NCBI RefSeq assembly: GCF_048751585.1
Contig: NZ_JAZHOB010000006.1
Span: forward strand, 283,130-347,129
Direction: 5' to 3'
DNA from: G025836975 sp048751585
Lineage (GTDB): Bacteria > Pseudomonadota > Gammaproteobacteria > Burkholderiales > Burkholderiaceae_B
Length of the DNA: 64,000 bases
The notes under the pieces are model-generated. The model was given only the letters and a program-made list of their open reading frames with translations, did no database searches and was not told the DNA's origin. The number at the start of each line of letters is the position of its first letter. Position 1 is the stretch's first letter. This document shows, piece by piece, positions 16,123 to 24,418 of this stretch. Made by a program: the position numbers and the translations under genes.

Positions 16123-17531
16123 TTCTGTTCGCCTGTATTGCCCAGCATCGACAATTGCTGGGTTAAATAGCTGCTGACCGAGTTCATTTGCGCCATCATG
16201 GTGTCCAGCTGTGAGAACTGCTGGCGGTAGGTCTCCATTTTGGCGTCGATGCGGTTGGACATGGCCTCGTATTGTTTTTCCAGGTCTTTCAGCGTGTTGT
16301 TCATGCTGTCGGTGGCGGAGGGGATCGAGCCACCGCTTTTCACGAAGGCATCCGCCGCTGCCGCCATTTTTGCGCTGACGCCGTTTTCGCCGGCGAACAG
16401 TTTTTGGACATCGACCATATTGTCTTTAAGCGCTGCGGCCAGCTTGGTGTCGTCGACCTTTAGAATGCCGTCGCTGGGGTTGGTCGTAATGCCCATTTGA
16501 GACAGATTACGGATGGCGCCTGGTGATCCCGCTACATTTAAGGCGCTGCGTATCTGGCTTTGCACCTGGCGGGCCAGGCTGTCGCCGGTCAGGGCGCTGC
16601 CCTTCTGGGTGTCGACGTTATAGGACGTCAGTGTCTTGATGATGTTCTGCAGGTTGTTGTAGGCGGTAACAAAGGTATTGACCGCCTTGCTGGTGACGGA
16701 ATCGTCGGCGGTAACGGACAGCACACTGGGCTTGCCGACCTCGCTTTGCTTGGTCAGCGTCAAGGTTACGCCTTCGATGACGTCTTCAATCGTGTTGCTC
16801 TGGCTTTGCACCTGTATGCCGTTGATCTGCACAATGGCATTCTTGGCGGTTATCTCGGTAAAGTTGGGGCCGGGGGCCGCGCTGTCGTAGCCGATCAAGC
16901 CCGAGACCTGGCTGATGTCGGTACCCGCGCCGGCATCGGTGGCTGTTACGGTAATGGTTTGCAGCGCGGCTTGCTCGCCGGTATTCTTGGCGGTCAGCAG
17001 CAGGCGATGCGGTGTGCCGGAGCCATCGTTGACAATGGTGGCGGAAACGCCCAGGCTGGAGTCGCCGTTGATGGCTTTTACGATGCCTTCCAGGCTGGTC
17101 TGGTCTTGTGCTACGGTAATCGTCTTGGTTGTGCCGCCTATGGTGAAGGCGATGTCCACGCTGCCGTTCGCCAGCGTGGCCTTGCGATCGGCCATGCCCG
17201 AACTGCTGGTCAGGGTTTGCGAAGAGGCTAGTTGCGTGACTTCGATACTGTATTGACCCGCAATGGCTTTGCTGTTGGCAGCGGCGGTGAATGCCTCGCT
17301 GTTGACGCTGGTTTTAAGCGCGCCGAAGGTCTCGGCCTTTCCCAAAGCGTCGGACGCCGTCTTCAAGGCTTCGATCGAGCTTTTTATCGTGCCATAGGCG
17401 GTCAGCCGGCTTTGCACCGACGTCGCCCTGGATTCGATCAGGGTCAGCGCCTGGTTTTCGCTGGCGCGCAATTTGCCCAGCAGTTCGTCCAGAGGAAGAC
17501 CTGAACCGACACCGATAGAAGATATAGCCAT
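16119..17531 (-). CDS. fliD: flagellar filament cap protein FliD
   Basis: The product is 470 residues from the ATG at 17531 (MAISSIGVGSGLPLDELL). The N-terminal FliD_N domain and the C-terminal coiled domain (LEKQYEAMSNRIDAKMETYRQQFSQLDTMMAQM) are both clear. It forms the filament tip that folds incoming flagellin. It lies between flaG and fliS, and is probably transcribed from the flaG sigma-28 promoter as well as locally. Confidence 0.95.
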   Translation of the reverse strand: MAISSIGVGSGLPLDELLGKLRASENQALTLIESRATSVQSRLTAYGTIKSSIEALKTASDALGKAETFGALKTSVNSEAFTAAANSKAIAGQYSIEVTQLASSQTLTSSSGMADRKATLANGSVDIAFTIGGTTKTITVAQDQTSLEGIVKAINGDSSLGVSATIVNDGSGTPHRLLLTAKNTGEQAALQTITVTATDAGAGTDISQVSGLIGYDSAAPGPNFTEITAKNAIVQINGIQVQSQSNTIEDVIEGVTLTLTKQSEVGKPSVLSVTADDSVTSKAVNTFVTAYNNLQNIIKTLTSYNVDTQKGSALTGDSLARQVQSQIRSALNVAGSPGAIRNLSQMGITTNPSDGILKVDDTKLAAALKDNMVDVQKLFAGENGVSAKMAAAADAFVKSGGSIPSATDSMNNTLKDLEKQYEAMSNRIDAKMETYRQQFSQLDTMMAQMNSVSSYLTQQLSMLGNTGEQK

Positions 17532-17600
17532 GTGAAGCTCCCGATTGGGGTTATTGTCCTGCAAAATCGCCCGCTTCAATGTGGATGAAAGCGGGTATTA

Positions 17601-17630
17601 GTATTGGCTGTTTAGGCGTTTACCCTAAAC
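17601..17630 (-). promoter_or_regulatory. inverted repeat upstream of fliD
   Basis: Arms GTTTAGG (17610-17616) and CCTAAAC (17624-17630) flank a 7-base spacer. On the minus strand a GCCAATAC that resembles a sigma-28 -10 box follows at 17608-17601, but no matching -35 is at the right distance. It may be an operator or an mRNA hairpin between flaG and fliD. The 9-mer GTTTACCCT is shared with the palindrome in front of the receptor gene at 19675. Confidence 0.35.
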
Positions 17631-17643
17631 GACCTCATTTCCA

Positions 17644-18042
17644 TTAAACCTTGGTATCCACGCTGCGGCCCTGAAGCTGCACAATCATTTTCGCCACCCG
17701 GATGACGGCATCGGTGGGAACCGTGCGCAGTACATCTCCGGTTTCGCTGTCTATAATCGATACCACCACCCGCTGCGCTTCCGGATCGACGTCAAAGCGC
17801 ATGCCGGTGGACCATGCCTTCATATTGTTATTAAGCATGTCCAGCGCCTTTGCCAGCGGATCCAGGCCCTCGGGCAAATCGTCGCGGTCGCGCTGGGTGC
17901 TGGTCGAACTGCCGCTGTTCAGGGCTTCGCTGGATTTTGTAACCTGAACGGCCGGTTCGGGCAGCGACATGGGCCGTTCAAAGTCGGCCGAAGGGGCGCC
18001 AAACGGTACAGCGGCTACACCAGAAGCAATAGGATTGACCAT
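17644..18042 (-). CDS. flaG: flagellar protein FlaG
   Basis: The product is 132 residues from the ATG at 18042 (MVNPIASGVAAVPFG). The C-terminal FlaG domain is typical (LNNNMKAWSTGMRFDVDPEAQRVVVSIIDSETGDVLRTVP). FlaG is thought to affect filament length and is usually encoded beside fliD. It is 54 bases downstream of a near-consensus sigma-28 promoter. Confidence 0.92.
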   Translation of the reverse strand: MVNPIASGVAAVPFGAPSADFERPMSLPEPAVQVTKSSEALNSGSSTSTQRDRDDLPEGLDPLAKALDMLNNNMKAWSTGMRFDVDPEAQRVVVSIIDSETGDVLRTVPTDAVIRVAKMIVQLQGRSVDTKV

Positions 18043-18095
18043 TGGATTGGCTCCGAAAGTAATTTTCGTTTGGCGCAAGCGCCTTATAGGCGTTC

Positions 18096-18122
18096 TTAAC
18101 GGCAGAATACGGAAAAACTTTA
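18096..18122 (-). promoter_or_regulatory. sigma-28 promoter of flaG(-fliDST)
   Basis: On the minus strand TAAAGTTT, an 11-base spacer and GCCGTTAA match the FliA consensus TAAAGTTT-N11-GCCGATAA at all but one position. It lies 54 bases upstream of the flaG ATG and points toward flaG-fliD-fliS-fliT. The same arrangement is found in front of fliC. Confidence 0.9.
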
Positions 18123-18236
18123 ATTCGGCGAATAGACAAGCAAATGGCGGGCTGATCAATCCACCGCCGCCAGGTGGTTCACGCCACAATAAGCGGCCCC
18201 TTTGTATGTCTTGATCGTATGTTTTATTAATGCCGC

Positions 18237-18998
18237 ATGCCTAGTTCCGAAGACCTCCTTGTCGGACAACACGCTCCACTGGTTCGCCGCCTGGCTTTGC
18301 AACTGATAGCCAAGCTGCCCGCCAGCGTAGAGCTGGACGACCTTATGCAGGCCGGCATGATGGGCCTGCTGGACGCCGTGCGGCGCTACCAGCAGTCTCC
18401 CGACGCGCAGTTTGAAACCTATGCCGTAACCCGAATACGCGGCGCCATGCTGGACGAGCTGCGCAGCCAGGACTGGTTGCCGCGCAGCGTGCGCAGCAAG
18501 ACCAAAAACATAGAGCAGGCCGTCCACGTTCTGGGTCATCGACTCATGCGTCCCCCAACGGAGGCGGAAATAGCCGAAGAAATGGAGGTGATGCTGCCTG
18601 AATATCAGCAATTGCTGGAAGAAGCGCGCGGCGTGCAAATTATTCATTACGAAGACCTGGCCCGCCATAGCGACGATGCACAGCATCTGTTGGACCAAAG
18701 CCAAACTACGGACACCCAGTCCACGCATTGGGCCAATCCGCTGGGCCAATTGGTATCCCAAGGCCTGCGGCGCGCCTTGGTGACTGCGATCAAGACATTG
18801 CCTGAACGTGAGCAGCTATTGCTGTCCCTGCAGTTCGAGCAGGATCTTAATCAGAAGGAAATCGGGGCTGTCATGGGCATTACCGAAGGCAGGGTATCGC
18901 AACTGCGTTCGCAGGCCGTTGCGCGGATACGCGCCGCGCTGGCTCATGCCGATTGGCACGAGAGCCCTGGCGAAGCCGAGTTCCAGGCCTTGCTTTAA
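18237..18998 (+). CDS. fliA: flagellar sigma factor sigma-28 (FliA)
   Basis: The product is 253 residues with regions 2 (LDDLMQAGMMGLLDAVRRY... TRIRGAMLDELRSQDWLPRSVR), 3 and 4 (LNQKEIGAVMGITEGRVSQLRSQAVARIR). It directs RNA polymerase to late flagellar promoters and is held by FlgM until hook completion. It is divergent from flaG, which carries one of its own target promoters. The ATG at 18237 has no strong Shine-Dalgarno sequence. Confidence 0.97.
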   Translation: MPSSEDLLVGQHAPLVRRLALQLIAKLPASVELDDLMQAGMMGLLDAVRRYQQSPDAQFETYAVTRIRGAMLDELRSQDWLPRSVRSKTKNIEQAVHVLGHRLMRPPTEAEIAEEMEVMLPEYQQLLEEARGVQIIHYEDLARHSDDAQHLLDQSQTTDTQSTHWANPLGQLVSQGLRRALVTAIKTLPEREQLLLSLQFEQDLNQKEIGAVMGITEGRVSQLRSQAVARIRAALAHADWHESPGEAEFQALL

Positions 18999-19091
18999 TT
19001 CCGTTTTCGCCAAGTGAAACGGTTTGTGTTTTTTATAAGATGTATTTAATATGTATCTTATGTGTTAATTCTTTCAGCAAAGGACCGGGTC

Positions 19092-19502
19092 ATGGAAATC
19101 GATCGTTTCAAGCATCAGCACGTGGAAATCTTGCAAGGCATTGCGAATCTGCGCAAATTCGCCCATGCGGGAATCAAGGAAAATGCCTATGAAATAGTCC
19201 ATCAACTAGGCGTACTGACTTCTGTCGTGAACCTTCACCTGGCTATCGAAGACCGAATTTTGTATCCCACCCTGCAAAAAGGCGGCGACCAGCGCCTGGC
19301 CGACATGAGCCGGGCATATCAGGAAGAAATGCAGGGCATCGCCAATGCATATATCACGTTTGCCCGCAAATGGGGCAAGGTCGCCGCCGTTGCCGAAAAG
19401 GCGGAACAGTTTCGTCAAGAGGCCAACACAGTGCTGAAGACCCTGCATACGCGCATGCAGAAAGAAAACACCGAGTTCTATCCAGCTATTGAAGGGTTTT
19501 GA
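19092..19502 (+). CDS. hemerythrin-like HHE domain protein
   Basis: The product is 136 residues from the ATG at 19092, preceded by AAAGGA. It is helical with spaced His and Glu ligands of a hemerythrin-like diiron fold (FKHQHVEIL, LHLAIEDRILYP, TRMQKENTEFYPAIEGF). Such proteins bind oxygen or nitric oxide, or act in iron and redox sensing. It stands between fliA and a chemoreceptor gene, which suggests, but does not prove, a link to motility or aerotaxis. Confidence 0.8.
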   Translation: MEIDRFKHQHVEILQGIANLRKFAHAGIKENAYEIVHQLGVLTSVVNLHLAIEDRILYPTLQKGGDQRLADMSRAYQEEMQGIANAYITFARKWGKVAAVAEKAEQFRQEANTVLKTLHTRMQKENTEFYPAIEGF

Positions 19503-19618
19503 TCGAAGTATCTTGGACGAAGCATTATTCAAAGAGTCTAGGGTTACTACTTATGCAAAGCGATGCTTTGACAGGTGGTTTGGCCCTAGTTCATCTAATT
19601 GCCCGCCACTTGCCTCCC

Positions 19619-19643
19619 TATAATAACTAAGGGTTTACCCTTA
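19619..19643 (+). promoter_or_regulatory. promoter and palindrome before chemoreceptor gene
   Basis: A TATAAT at 19619-19624 is followed at 19628-19643 by the palindrome TAAGGGT-TT-ACCCTTA. The palindrome would lie at the transcription start, an operator-like position. The -35 is unclear (TAATTG at 17-base spacing). No sigma-28 promoter was found for this receptor. Confidence 0.4.
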
Positions 19644-19674
19644 ATAATTGATTCATAAAAAATCCGGAGAAAAC

Positions 19675-21474
19675 ATGAAGTGGCTTGCGCGCCTTACGGT
19701 TCAAACCAAGTTGATCGGCGGCTTTTTGATAGTCGCCGCAGTTGCCGCCGTTATCGGCGTAGTGGGCTTATATTCCACCAGCCAGGTGAACGCCATGGCC
19801 GGGCAAATGTATCAAACCGAAATCGTGGGCTTGCGCCAAGCGGCCGATACGCGTGGAAATATCATTGGGGCGGGCGGCGCGGTGCGTAGCGCGCTATTGG
19901 CAAGCAATGAGCAAGAGCGCGGCGAAAACATGAAACGCCTGCAACAGCGGTTTTCGAACGCCTACAAGAGCTTGGAAGCATTGAAGGCTTTGTTCATCAC
20001 CGAGGCCGGTCAGGCGGCCGTTGCACAAACCCGCGCCAGTATCGAGGCCTTCGAAGGCGCCGCCATCATGGCCATCGCCCAGCGCGGCGAGGTTTCCGCC
20101 GAAGAGGGCAAGAAACTCGGCGATAAGGCGCTGGCCTTGGCCAGCGATGCCGAGGCCAATCTACACAAGCTGGTCGAGGAAAAGCAGGCCAATGCCCAAA
20201 GATTGGACGGTGAAATCGCCGATGTCTATACAAATACCAAGCTTATTTCCATCGCTCTGACCCTGGGCGGGGTTTTGTTGGCGGTACTGCTGGGCTGGGT
20301 AATCACCCGCGTCCTGACTCGGCAATTGGGTGGCGAGCCGGCCGATGTCGCTCGAGTGGCGGCGTCGATAGCCCAGGGTAATTTGACCAACCGCATCGAC
20401 GTATCCCACGCTGGGGAAGGCAGCGTCATTCACGCCATCAACGTCATGCAGGAGTCCTTGCGCAGGGTGGTCCATTCCGTGCGCGCCAGCAGCGACAGCA
20501 TCGCCACCGGATCCAGCCAAATCGCGGCCGGCAACGCCGATCTTTCCCAAAGGACCGAGGAACAGGCCGCCAACCTGACTGAAACCGCCGCCGCTATGGA
20601 GGAATTGTCCAGTACGGTAAAGAGCAATGCCGACGTGGCCCAGCAGGCGGCGCAACTGGCCAGTTCGGCCAGCGGCGCCGCGACCAAGGGCGGCGAAGTC
20701 GTCAACGGCGTCGTGGCGACCATGGGCGAAATCAATGCCTCGTCCCGGAAAATTGTGGACATCATCGGCGTCATCGACAGCATCGCCTTTCAAACGAATA
20801 TTCTGGCGCTGAATGCCGCCGTGGAAGCGGCCCGCGCCGGCGAACAGGGCCGCGGCTTTGCCGTTGTGGCCAGCGAAGTGCGCAGCCTGGCGCAGAAGAG
20901 CGCCGCCGCCGCCAAGGACATCAAGACCCTGATAGACGATAGCGTGGCCAAAGCGGAAGCCGGCAGCCAGATGGCGGACGCGGCGGGCGAGGCCATGACG
21001 GGTATCGTGACCCAGGTCCGGCACGTTACCGACCTGATCAGTGAAATCAGCGCGGCAACCAAGGAACAGACCTCGGGCATTGCCCAGATCAATGACGCCG
21101 TGCTGCAGCTTAGCGATGTAACCCAGCAGAATGCCGCCTTGGTCGAACAGTCGGCCTCGGCCTCCAACAGCTTGAACGATCAGGCCAAGGCGCTGGTGGA
21201 CGTGGTGGGCGTGTTCCAAGTGGGGCAGGATCAGGGGGTGGCGGTAGCCAAGCAGGTAGCGACAGCTCCTGCGCGATTGCCTGGCCGAAATGCGCCAGCC
21301 AGTGGCGAAATGCCTACAGGTGAAGCTGCCGCGGCAGCGATCCCACAGGGTAAGCCGCAGCGTGCAGGACAGCCTTCGCCAAGGACAGGAAAGCCCACCC
21401 CTGCGCCATCCAGGCAAGCACTGACCATGGGCAAGGCCGAGCCGGTACGCGAGGAGGAGTGGGAAGAGTTTTAA
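19675..21474 (+). CDS. methyl-accepting chemotaxis protein with C-terminal EWEEF tether
   Basis: The product is 599 residues. TM1 is near residues 13-35, a four-helix ligand-binding domain follows, TM2 is near 190-215, then HAMP and the signalling coil with the tip IAFQTNILALNAAVEAARAG. A Pro/Ala-rich linker of about 70 residues ends in EEEWEEF, close to the NWETF-type pentapeptide that docks CheR and CheB. This points to a high-abundance Tar/Tsr-type receptor that recruits its own adaptation enzymes. The ATG at 19675 follows GGAGA at a good distance; the frame further upstream is not needed. Confidence 0.95.
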   Translation: MKWLARLTVQTKLIGGFLIVAAVAAVIGVVGLYSTSQVNAMAGQMYQTEIVGLRQAADTRGNIIGAGGAVRSALLASNEQERGENMKRLQQRFSNAYKSLEALKALFITEAGQAAVAQTRASIEAFEGAAIMAIAQRGEVSAEEGKKLGDKALALASDAEANLHKLVEEKQANAQRLDGEIADVYTNTKLISIALTLGGVLLAVLLGWVITRVLTRQLGGEPADVARVAASIAQGNLTNRIDVSHAGEGSVIHAINVMQESLRRVVHSVRASSDSIATGSSQIAAGNADLSQRTEEQAANLTETAAAMEELSSTVKSNADVAQQAAQLASSASGAATKGGEVVNGVVATMGEINASSRKIVDIIGVIDSIAFQTNILALNAAVEAARAGEQGRGFAVVASEVRSLAQKSAAAAKDIKTLIDDSVAKAEAGSQMADAAGEAMTGIVTQVRHVTDLISEISAATKEQTSGIAQINDAVLQLSDVTQQNAALVEQSASASNSLNDQAKALVDVVGVFQVGQDQGVAVAKQVATAPARLPGRNAPASGEMPTGEAAAAAIPQGKPQRAGQPSPRTGKPTPAPSRQALTMGKAEPVREEEWEEF

Positions 21475-21509
21475 GTTTTAGGAAGGGCGGTTGATGTCAT
21501 AGTGGTTCA

Positions 21510-21548
21510 GAAGGGCGACACGTGAAAAACACGTGCCGCCCTTCGCAG
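21510..21548 (+). terminator. terminator-like hairpin after chemoreceptor gene
   Basis: Arms GAAGGGCGACACGTG and CACGTGCCGCCCTTC (21510-21524, 21530-21544) enclose an AAAAA loop, with one mismatch. They are followed by GCAGTTTT. The hairpin begins 36 bases after the receptor stop. Confidence 0.7.
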
Positions 21549-21679
21549 TTTTGCGGATGGACGCAACCAGGTGCAGGATGGCAAATCGACGGTTCTGTCA
21601 CGGTATGGTGCTGGAGTATTTACTGGATTTATCCCATATTGCTCTTGGGCCAATAATTCAGCGCGACTTAGCAGGAAGT

Positions 21680-21707
21680 TTGTATCGTGACGCGCCCCAC
21701 TATACAA
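21680..21707 (+). promoter_or_regulatory. operator of higBA module 1
   Basis: Ten-base arms TTGTATCGTG (21680-21689) and CACTATACAA (21698-21707), with one mismatch, are separated by 8 bases. The element ends 5 bases before the higB start. The same arms with the same 8-base spacing precede the second higBA module at 24419-24446, which marks it as the likely HigA binding site. Confidence 0.75.
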
Positions 21708-21712
21708 TAACT

Positions 21713-21991
21713 ATGATTCTAAGGTTCAGGCACAAAGGGTTGGAAGCGTTCTTCTATACGGGTTCCTTGCGAGGGATCCAGGCCAGCCATTCCAAGAAGA
21801 TAGGAAGTATCTTGAGGGCGCTCAATGTGGCACAGGCTCCGGCGGAACTAAATTTGCCTGGATTCAATCTTCATCCCTTGAAAGGCAAGCTGGAAGGCCA
21901 TTGGTCCATAACTGTCAATGGTAATTGGCGCGTGACGTTTGCCTTTGTTGGCGCTGACGTGGATATCGTCGACTATCAGGACTACCATTGA
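21713..21991 (+). CDS. higB: HigB-type toxin (RelE superfamily), module 1
   Basis: The product is 92 residues from the ATG at 21713 (MILRFRHKGLEAFFYTGS). The family features FRHKGLE, LHPLKG, GHWSITVNGNWRVTF and the terminal DYQDYH are present. HigB toxins are ribosome-dependent mRNA endonucleases neutralised by the adjacent HigA. The gene order toxin first, antitoxin second is typical of hig loci. It is clearly paralogous to the toxin at 24131-24412. Confidence 0.92.
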   Translation: MILRFRHKGLEAFFYTGSLRGIQASHSKKIGSILRALNVAQAPAELNLPGFNLHPLKGKLEGHWSITVNGNWRVTFAFVGADVDIVDYQDYH

Positions 21992-21998
21992 AAGGCAC

Positions 21999-22301
21999 AT
22001 GATGAATGCTGCAAATCATCCTCATCCCGGCGTTACCTTACGCGACGAAGTCATTGCGCCTTTAGGTATATCAGTCAGCGATGCGGCTAAAAAGCTGGGT
22101 ATGTCCAGGGCCGCATTTTCGCGCGTCGTCAATGGCAAAGCGGGCATTAGTGCTGATTTGGCTATTCGGCTTGAAACCGCAGGTATTAGTACAGCGCGTT
22201 TTTGGATTGCATTGCAAGCTGAGTACGATCTCGCCAAAGCTAAAGAGCATAAGCAGCCCAAGGTGGAGAGGCTGATGAGTGCAAGCATCTCGTCTGTTTG
22301 A
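21999..22301 (+). CDS. higA: HigA-type antitoxin (XRE), module 1
   Basis: The product is 100 residues from the ATG at 21999, 7 bases after the toxin stop, with a second ATG in frame directly after. The helix-turn-helix reads SVSDAAKKLGMSRAAFSRVV, followed by the VNGKAGISADLAIRLE segment of VapI/HigA proteins. It should neutralise the upstream toxin and repress the operon at the inverted repeat 21680-21707. Confidence 0.92.
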   Translation: MMNAANHPHPGVTLRDEVIAPLGISVSDAAKKLGMSRAAFSRVVNGKAGISADLAIRLETAGISTARFWIALQAEYDLAKAKEHKQPKVERLMSASISSV

Positions 22302-22417
22302 TTTTTTTCTAATCTAACACCCTGGTTGCCTGGCGAGGCTGCACAGCCGCATAGTAAGAAATCAAACGGTCATAGACCACTGCCATCATGCCGCTTATTG
22401 ATACCACCGAGGCATCT

Positions 22418-22445
22418 GGAGCGCATCGCGCAAGCGATGCGCTCC
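22418..22445 (+). promoter_or_regulatory. perfect stem-loop just upstream of ugd
   Basis: A perfect 12-bp stem, GGAGCGCATCGC paired with GCGATGCGCTCC, closes a GCAA tetraloop of the stable GNRA class. It ends 15 bases before the ugd ATG, where a ribosome binding site is otherwise hard to see. There is no T-run, so it is not a terminator. Confidence 0.6.
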
Positions 22446-22460
22446 GGGCATCCAGAAATC

Positions 22461-23789
22461 ATGAAAGTTACGGTATTTGGCATTGGTTACGTCGGCCTGA
22501 CCCAAGGGGCCGTACTGGCTGAAGTCGGCCACGATGTGGTGTGTGTGGATATCGACGCCGATAAGGTCGAGCTGTTGAAGCAGGGGCGCATCCCCATCTA
22601 TGAACCCGGGCTGGCCGCGCTGGTCAAAGACAACCATGCGGCCGGTCGACTGAACTTTACCACGGACGCCGCTGCAGGCGTGATGCACGGCGATGTGCAA
22701 TTTATCGCGGTGGGCACGCCGCCGGACGAAGACGGCTCGGCAGACCTGCGTTATGTTCTGGATGTGGCCGATACCATCGCCCGGCACATGGAGCGCCGTC
22801 AAATCGTTATCGACAAATCCACCGTGCCGGTGGGGACGGCCGACAAGGTGGCTGTTCGCATGGCTCAGGTGCTGGGCCGGCGCAACCGCAACGATTTGGC
22901 TTTCGATGTGGTGTCCAACCCCGAATTCCTGAAGGAGGGGTCGGCTGTTGCGGATTGCATGCGGCCCGATCGCATCATCATTGGAACAGACAGCGATGAG
23001 GTTGAAGAAGCCGTGCGCGAGTTGTATGCGCCTTTCAACCGCAATCACGAAAAAATCATCGTGATGGACGTGCGTAGTGCCGAGCTGACAAAGTATGCGG
23101 CCAACTGCATGCTGGCCACCAAAATCAGCTTCATGAATGAAATGGCCAACCTGGCTGAAAAACTAGGCGCCGATATTGAAATGGTCAGGCAGGGCATCGG
23201 TTCCGACCCGCGCATCGGGTATGCCTTCATCTACGCAGGCGCGGGTTATGGGGGCTCGTGCTTTCCCAAGGACATCCAGGCGCTGATCCGCACTGCCGAG
23301 AGCATTGAGTTCGATCCGAAGATACTCAAGGCTGTCGAACAGCGCAATGACGCGCAGAAAACCGTTATGTTCAACAAAATCCATCGGCATTTCAACGGCG
23401 ACCTGAACGGCAAGACAATTGCCCTGTGGGGCCTAAGCTTCAAACCCAATACCAACGACATGCGCGAGGCGCCCAGCCGGGTGCTGATGGAAGCCTTGTG
23501 GGAAGCCGGCGCCAACGTCCAGGCCTATGACCCCGAAGCCATGGAAGAGGCCCAGCGGCTGTACGGAACACGGGATGAGCTAAGCTTGTGCGGCACCAAG
23601 GAGGCCGCCCTGAAAGGGGCCGATTCACTGGCGATCGTAACGGACTGGCAGGCATTCAAAGCGCCAGATTTTGATCACATCAAGAAGTGGCTGAAACAGC
23701 CGGTGATATTCGACGGGCGGAATCTGTATGACCCTGCCCGGATGGAACGGCGCGGTGTCGTTTATTACTCGATAGGGCGGGAGCTGTAG
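22461..23789 (+). CDS. ugd: UDP-glucose 6-dehydrogenase
   Basis: The product is 442 residues from the ATG at 22461 (MKVTVFGIGYVGLTQGAV). It oxidises UDP-glucose to UDP-glucuronate with NAD. The N-terminal Rossmann motif GIGYVG is at residues 7-12 and the catalytic Cys lies in GAGYGGSCFPKD at about residue 268. The central and C-terminal UDP-binding domains are complete. It lies alone between two opposing higBA modules. The product could feed capsule, LPS or a glycan used by the 25-34 kb cassette; no gene here shows which. Confidence 0.95.
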   Translation: MKVTVFGIGYVGLTQGAVLAEVGHDVVCVDIDADKVELLKQGRIPIYEPGLAALVKDNHAAGRLNFTTDAAAGVMHGDVQFIAVGTPPDEDGSADLRYVLDVADTIARHMERRQIVIDKSTVPVGTADKVAVRMAQVLGRRNRNDLAFDVVSNPEFLKEGSAVADCMRPDRIIIGTDSDEVEEAVRELYAPFNRNHEKIIVMDVRSAELTKYAANCMLATKISFMNEMANLAEKLGADIEMVRQGIGSDPRIGYAFIYAGAGYGGSCFPKDIQALIRTAESIEFDPKILKAVEQRNDAQKTVMFNKIHRHFNGDLNGKTIALWGLSFKPNTNDMREAPSRVLMEALWEAGANVQAYDPEAMEEAQRLYGTRDELSLCGTKEAALKGADSLAIVTDWQAFKAPDFDHIKKWLKQPVIFDGRNLYDPARMERRGVVYYSIGREL

Positions 23790-23823
23790 ACGGCGACCGA
23801 TACACCCAGACGAGGGGATAAAG

Positions 23824-24120
23824 CTAGGCCGGTATAGTATGCGCCGGCTCAACCTCTATGTTGCGCCCCGAATGCTCTGCTTGCCATAGCTCATAGTCGG
23901 CCTGCATTTGTAGCCACATAATGGCCGTGGGCGCCCGAATCCACTTGGACAAACGTATAGCCAAGTCGGGCGTCACGCCCGAGCGCCCGTTGATAAAACG
24001 CGAAAACTGAACACGCGACACGCCCAGTTGCTCGGCGGCCTGCGTCACCGTCAGCCCAAGCTCCGGCAGAACGTCTTCTTTCAGGATGCTGCCCGGATGC
24101 GGGGGAGTGTGCATCGGCAT
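23824..24120 (-). CDS. higA: HigA-type antitoxin (XRE), module 2
   Basis: The product is 98 residues from the ATG at 24120 (MPMHTPPHPGSILKEDV); an ATG 6 bases earlier (24126) is in frame, but AGGAG is spaced properly only for 24120. The helix-turn-helix is TVTQAAEQLGVSRVQFSRFI, followed by NGRSGVTPDLAIRL. It resembles the module 1 antitoxin. It follows its toxin gene by about 10 bases and is convergent with ugd, 34 bases away. Confidence 0.92.
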   Translation of the reverse strand: MPMHTPPHPGSILKEDVLPELGLTVTQAAEQLGVSRVQFSRFINGRSGVTPDLAIRLSKWIRAPTAIMWLQMQADYELWQAEHSGRNIEVEPAHTIPA

Positions 24121-24130
24121 AATCATGCTC

Positions 24131-24412
24131 CTAGTGATAGTCCTGGTAATCCACCAGAACGGCGTCCCGTCCGTCAAACATGAACGTAAGCCGCCAATTG
24201 CCATTTACCCATACCGACCAATGGCCTTGCAGGTCAGCACCTTGCAAAGGGTGCAGCCGCCAACCAGGCACATCCATATCTTTAGGTTCGGCGGCGCGGT
24301 TCAGTGCAAGCAATTGACGCTGAAGCTTACCTGCATGCGCGGCCTGTATCTTGGCCTTGGAGCCGGTCTCGAAGAACATCTGGATGCCCTTGTGGCGAAA
24401 GCTCTTGATCAT
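24131..24412 (-). CDS. higB: HigB-type toxin (RelE superfamily), module 2
   Basis: The product is 93 residues (MIKSFRHKGIQMFFETGS) and shares with the module 1 toxin the stretches FRHKG, LHPLQG, QGHWSVWVNGNWRLTF and the end VDYQDYH; by eye about half the positions are identical. It is expected to be an mRNA-cleaving, ribosome-dependent toxin. It is preceded by the operator at 24419-24446. Confidence 0.92.
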   Translation of the reverse strand: MIKSFRHKGIQMFFETGSKAKIQAAHAGKLQRQLLALNRAAEPKDMDVPGWRLHPLQGADLQGHWSVWVNGNWRLTFMFDGRDAVLVDYQDYH

Positions 24413-24418
24413 TTGCTA

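Noticed and set aside
20161..21417. 418-codon minus-strand frame opposite the chemoreceptor
   Set aside because: It mirrors the receptor codons and has no recognisable domain.
21507..21707. 66-codon minus-strand frame
   Set aside because: It crosses the terminator hairpin and the higBA operator and resembles no family.
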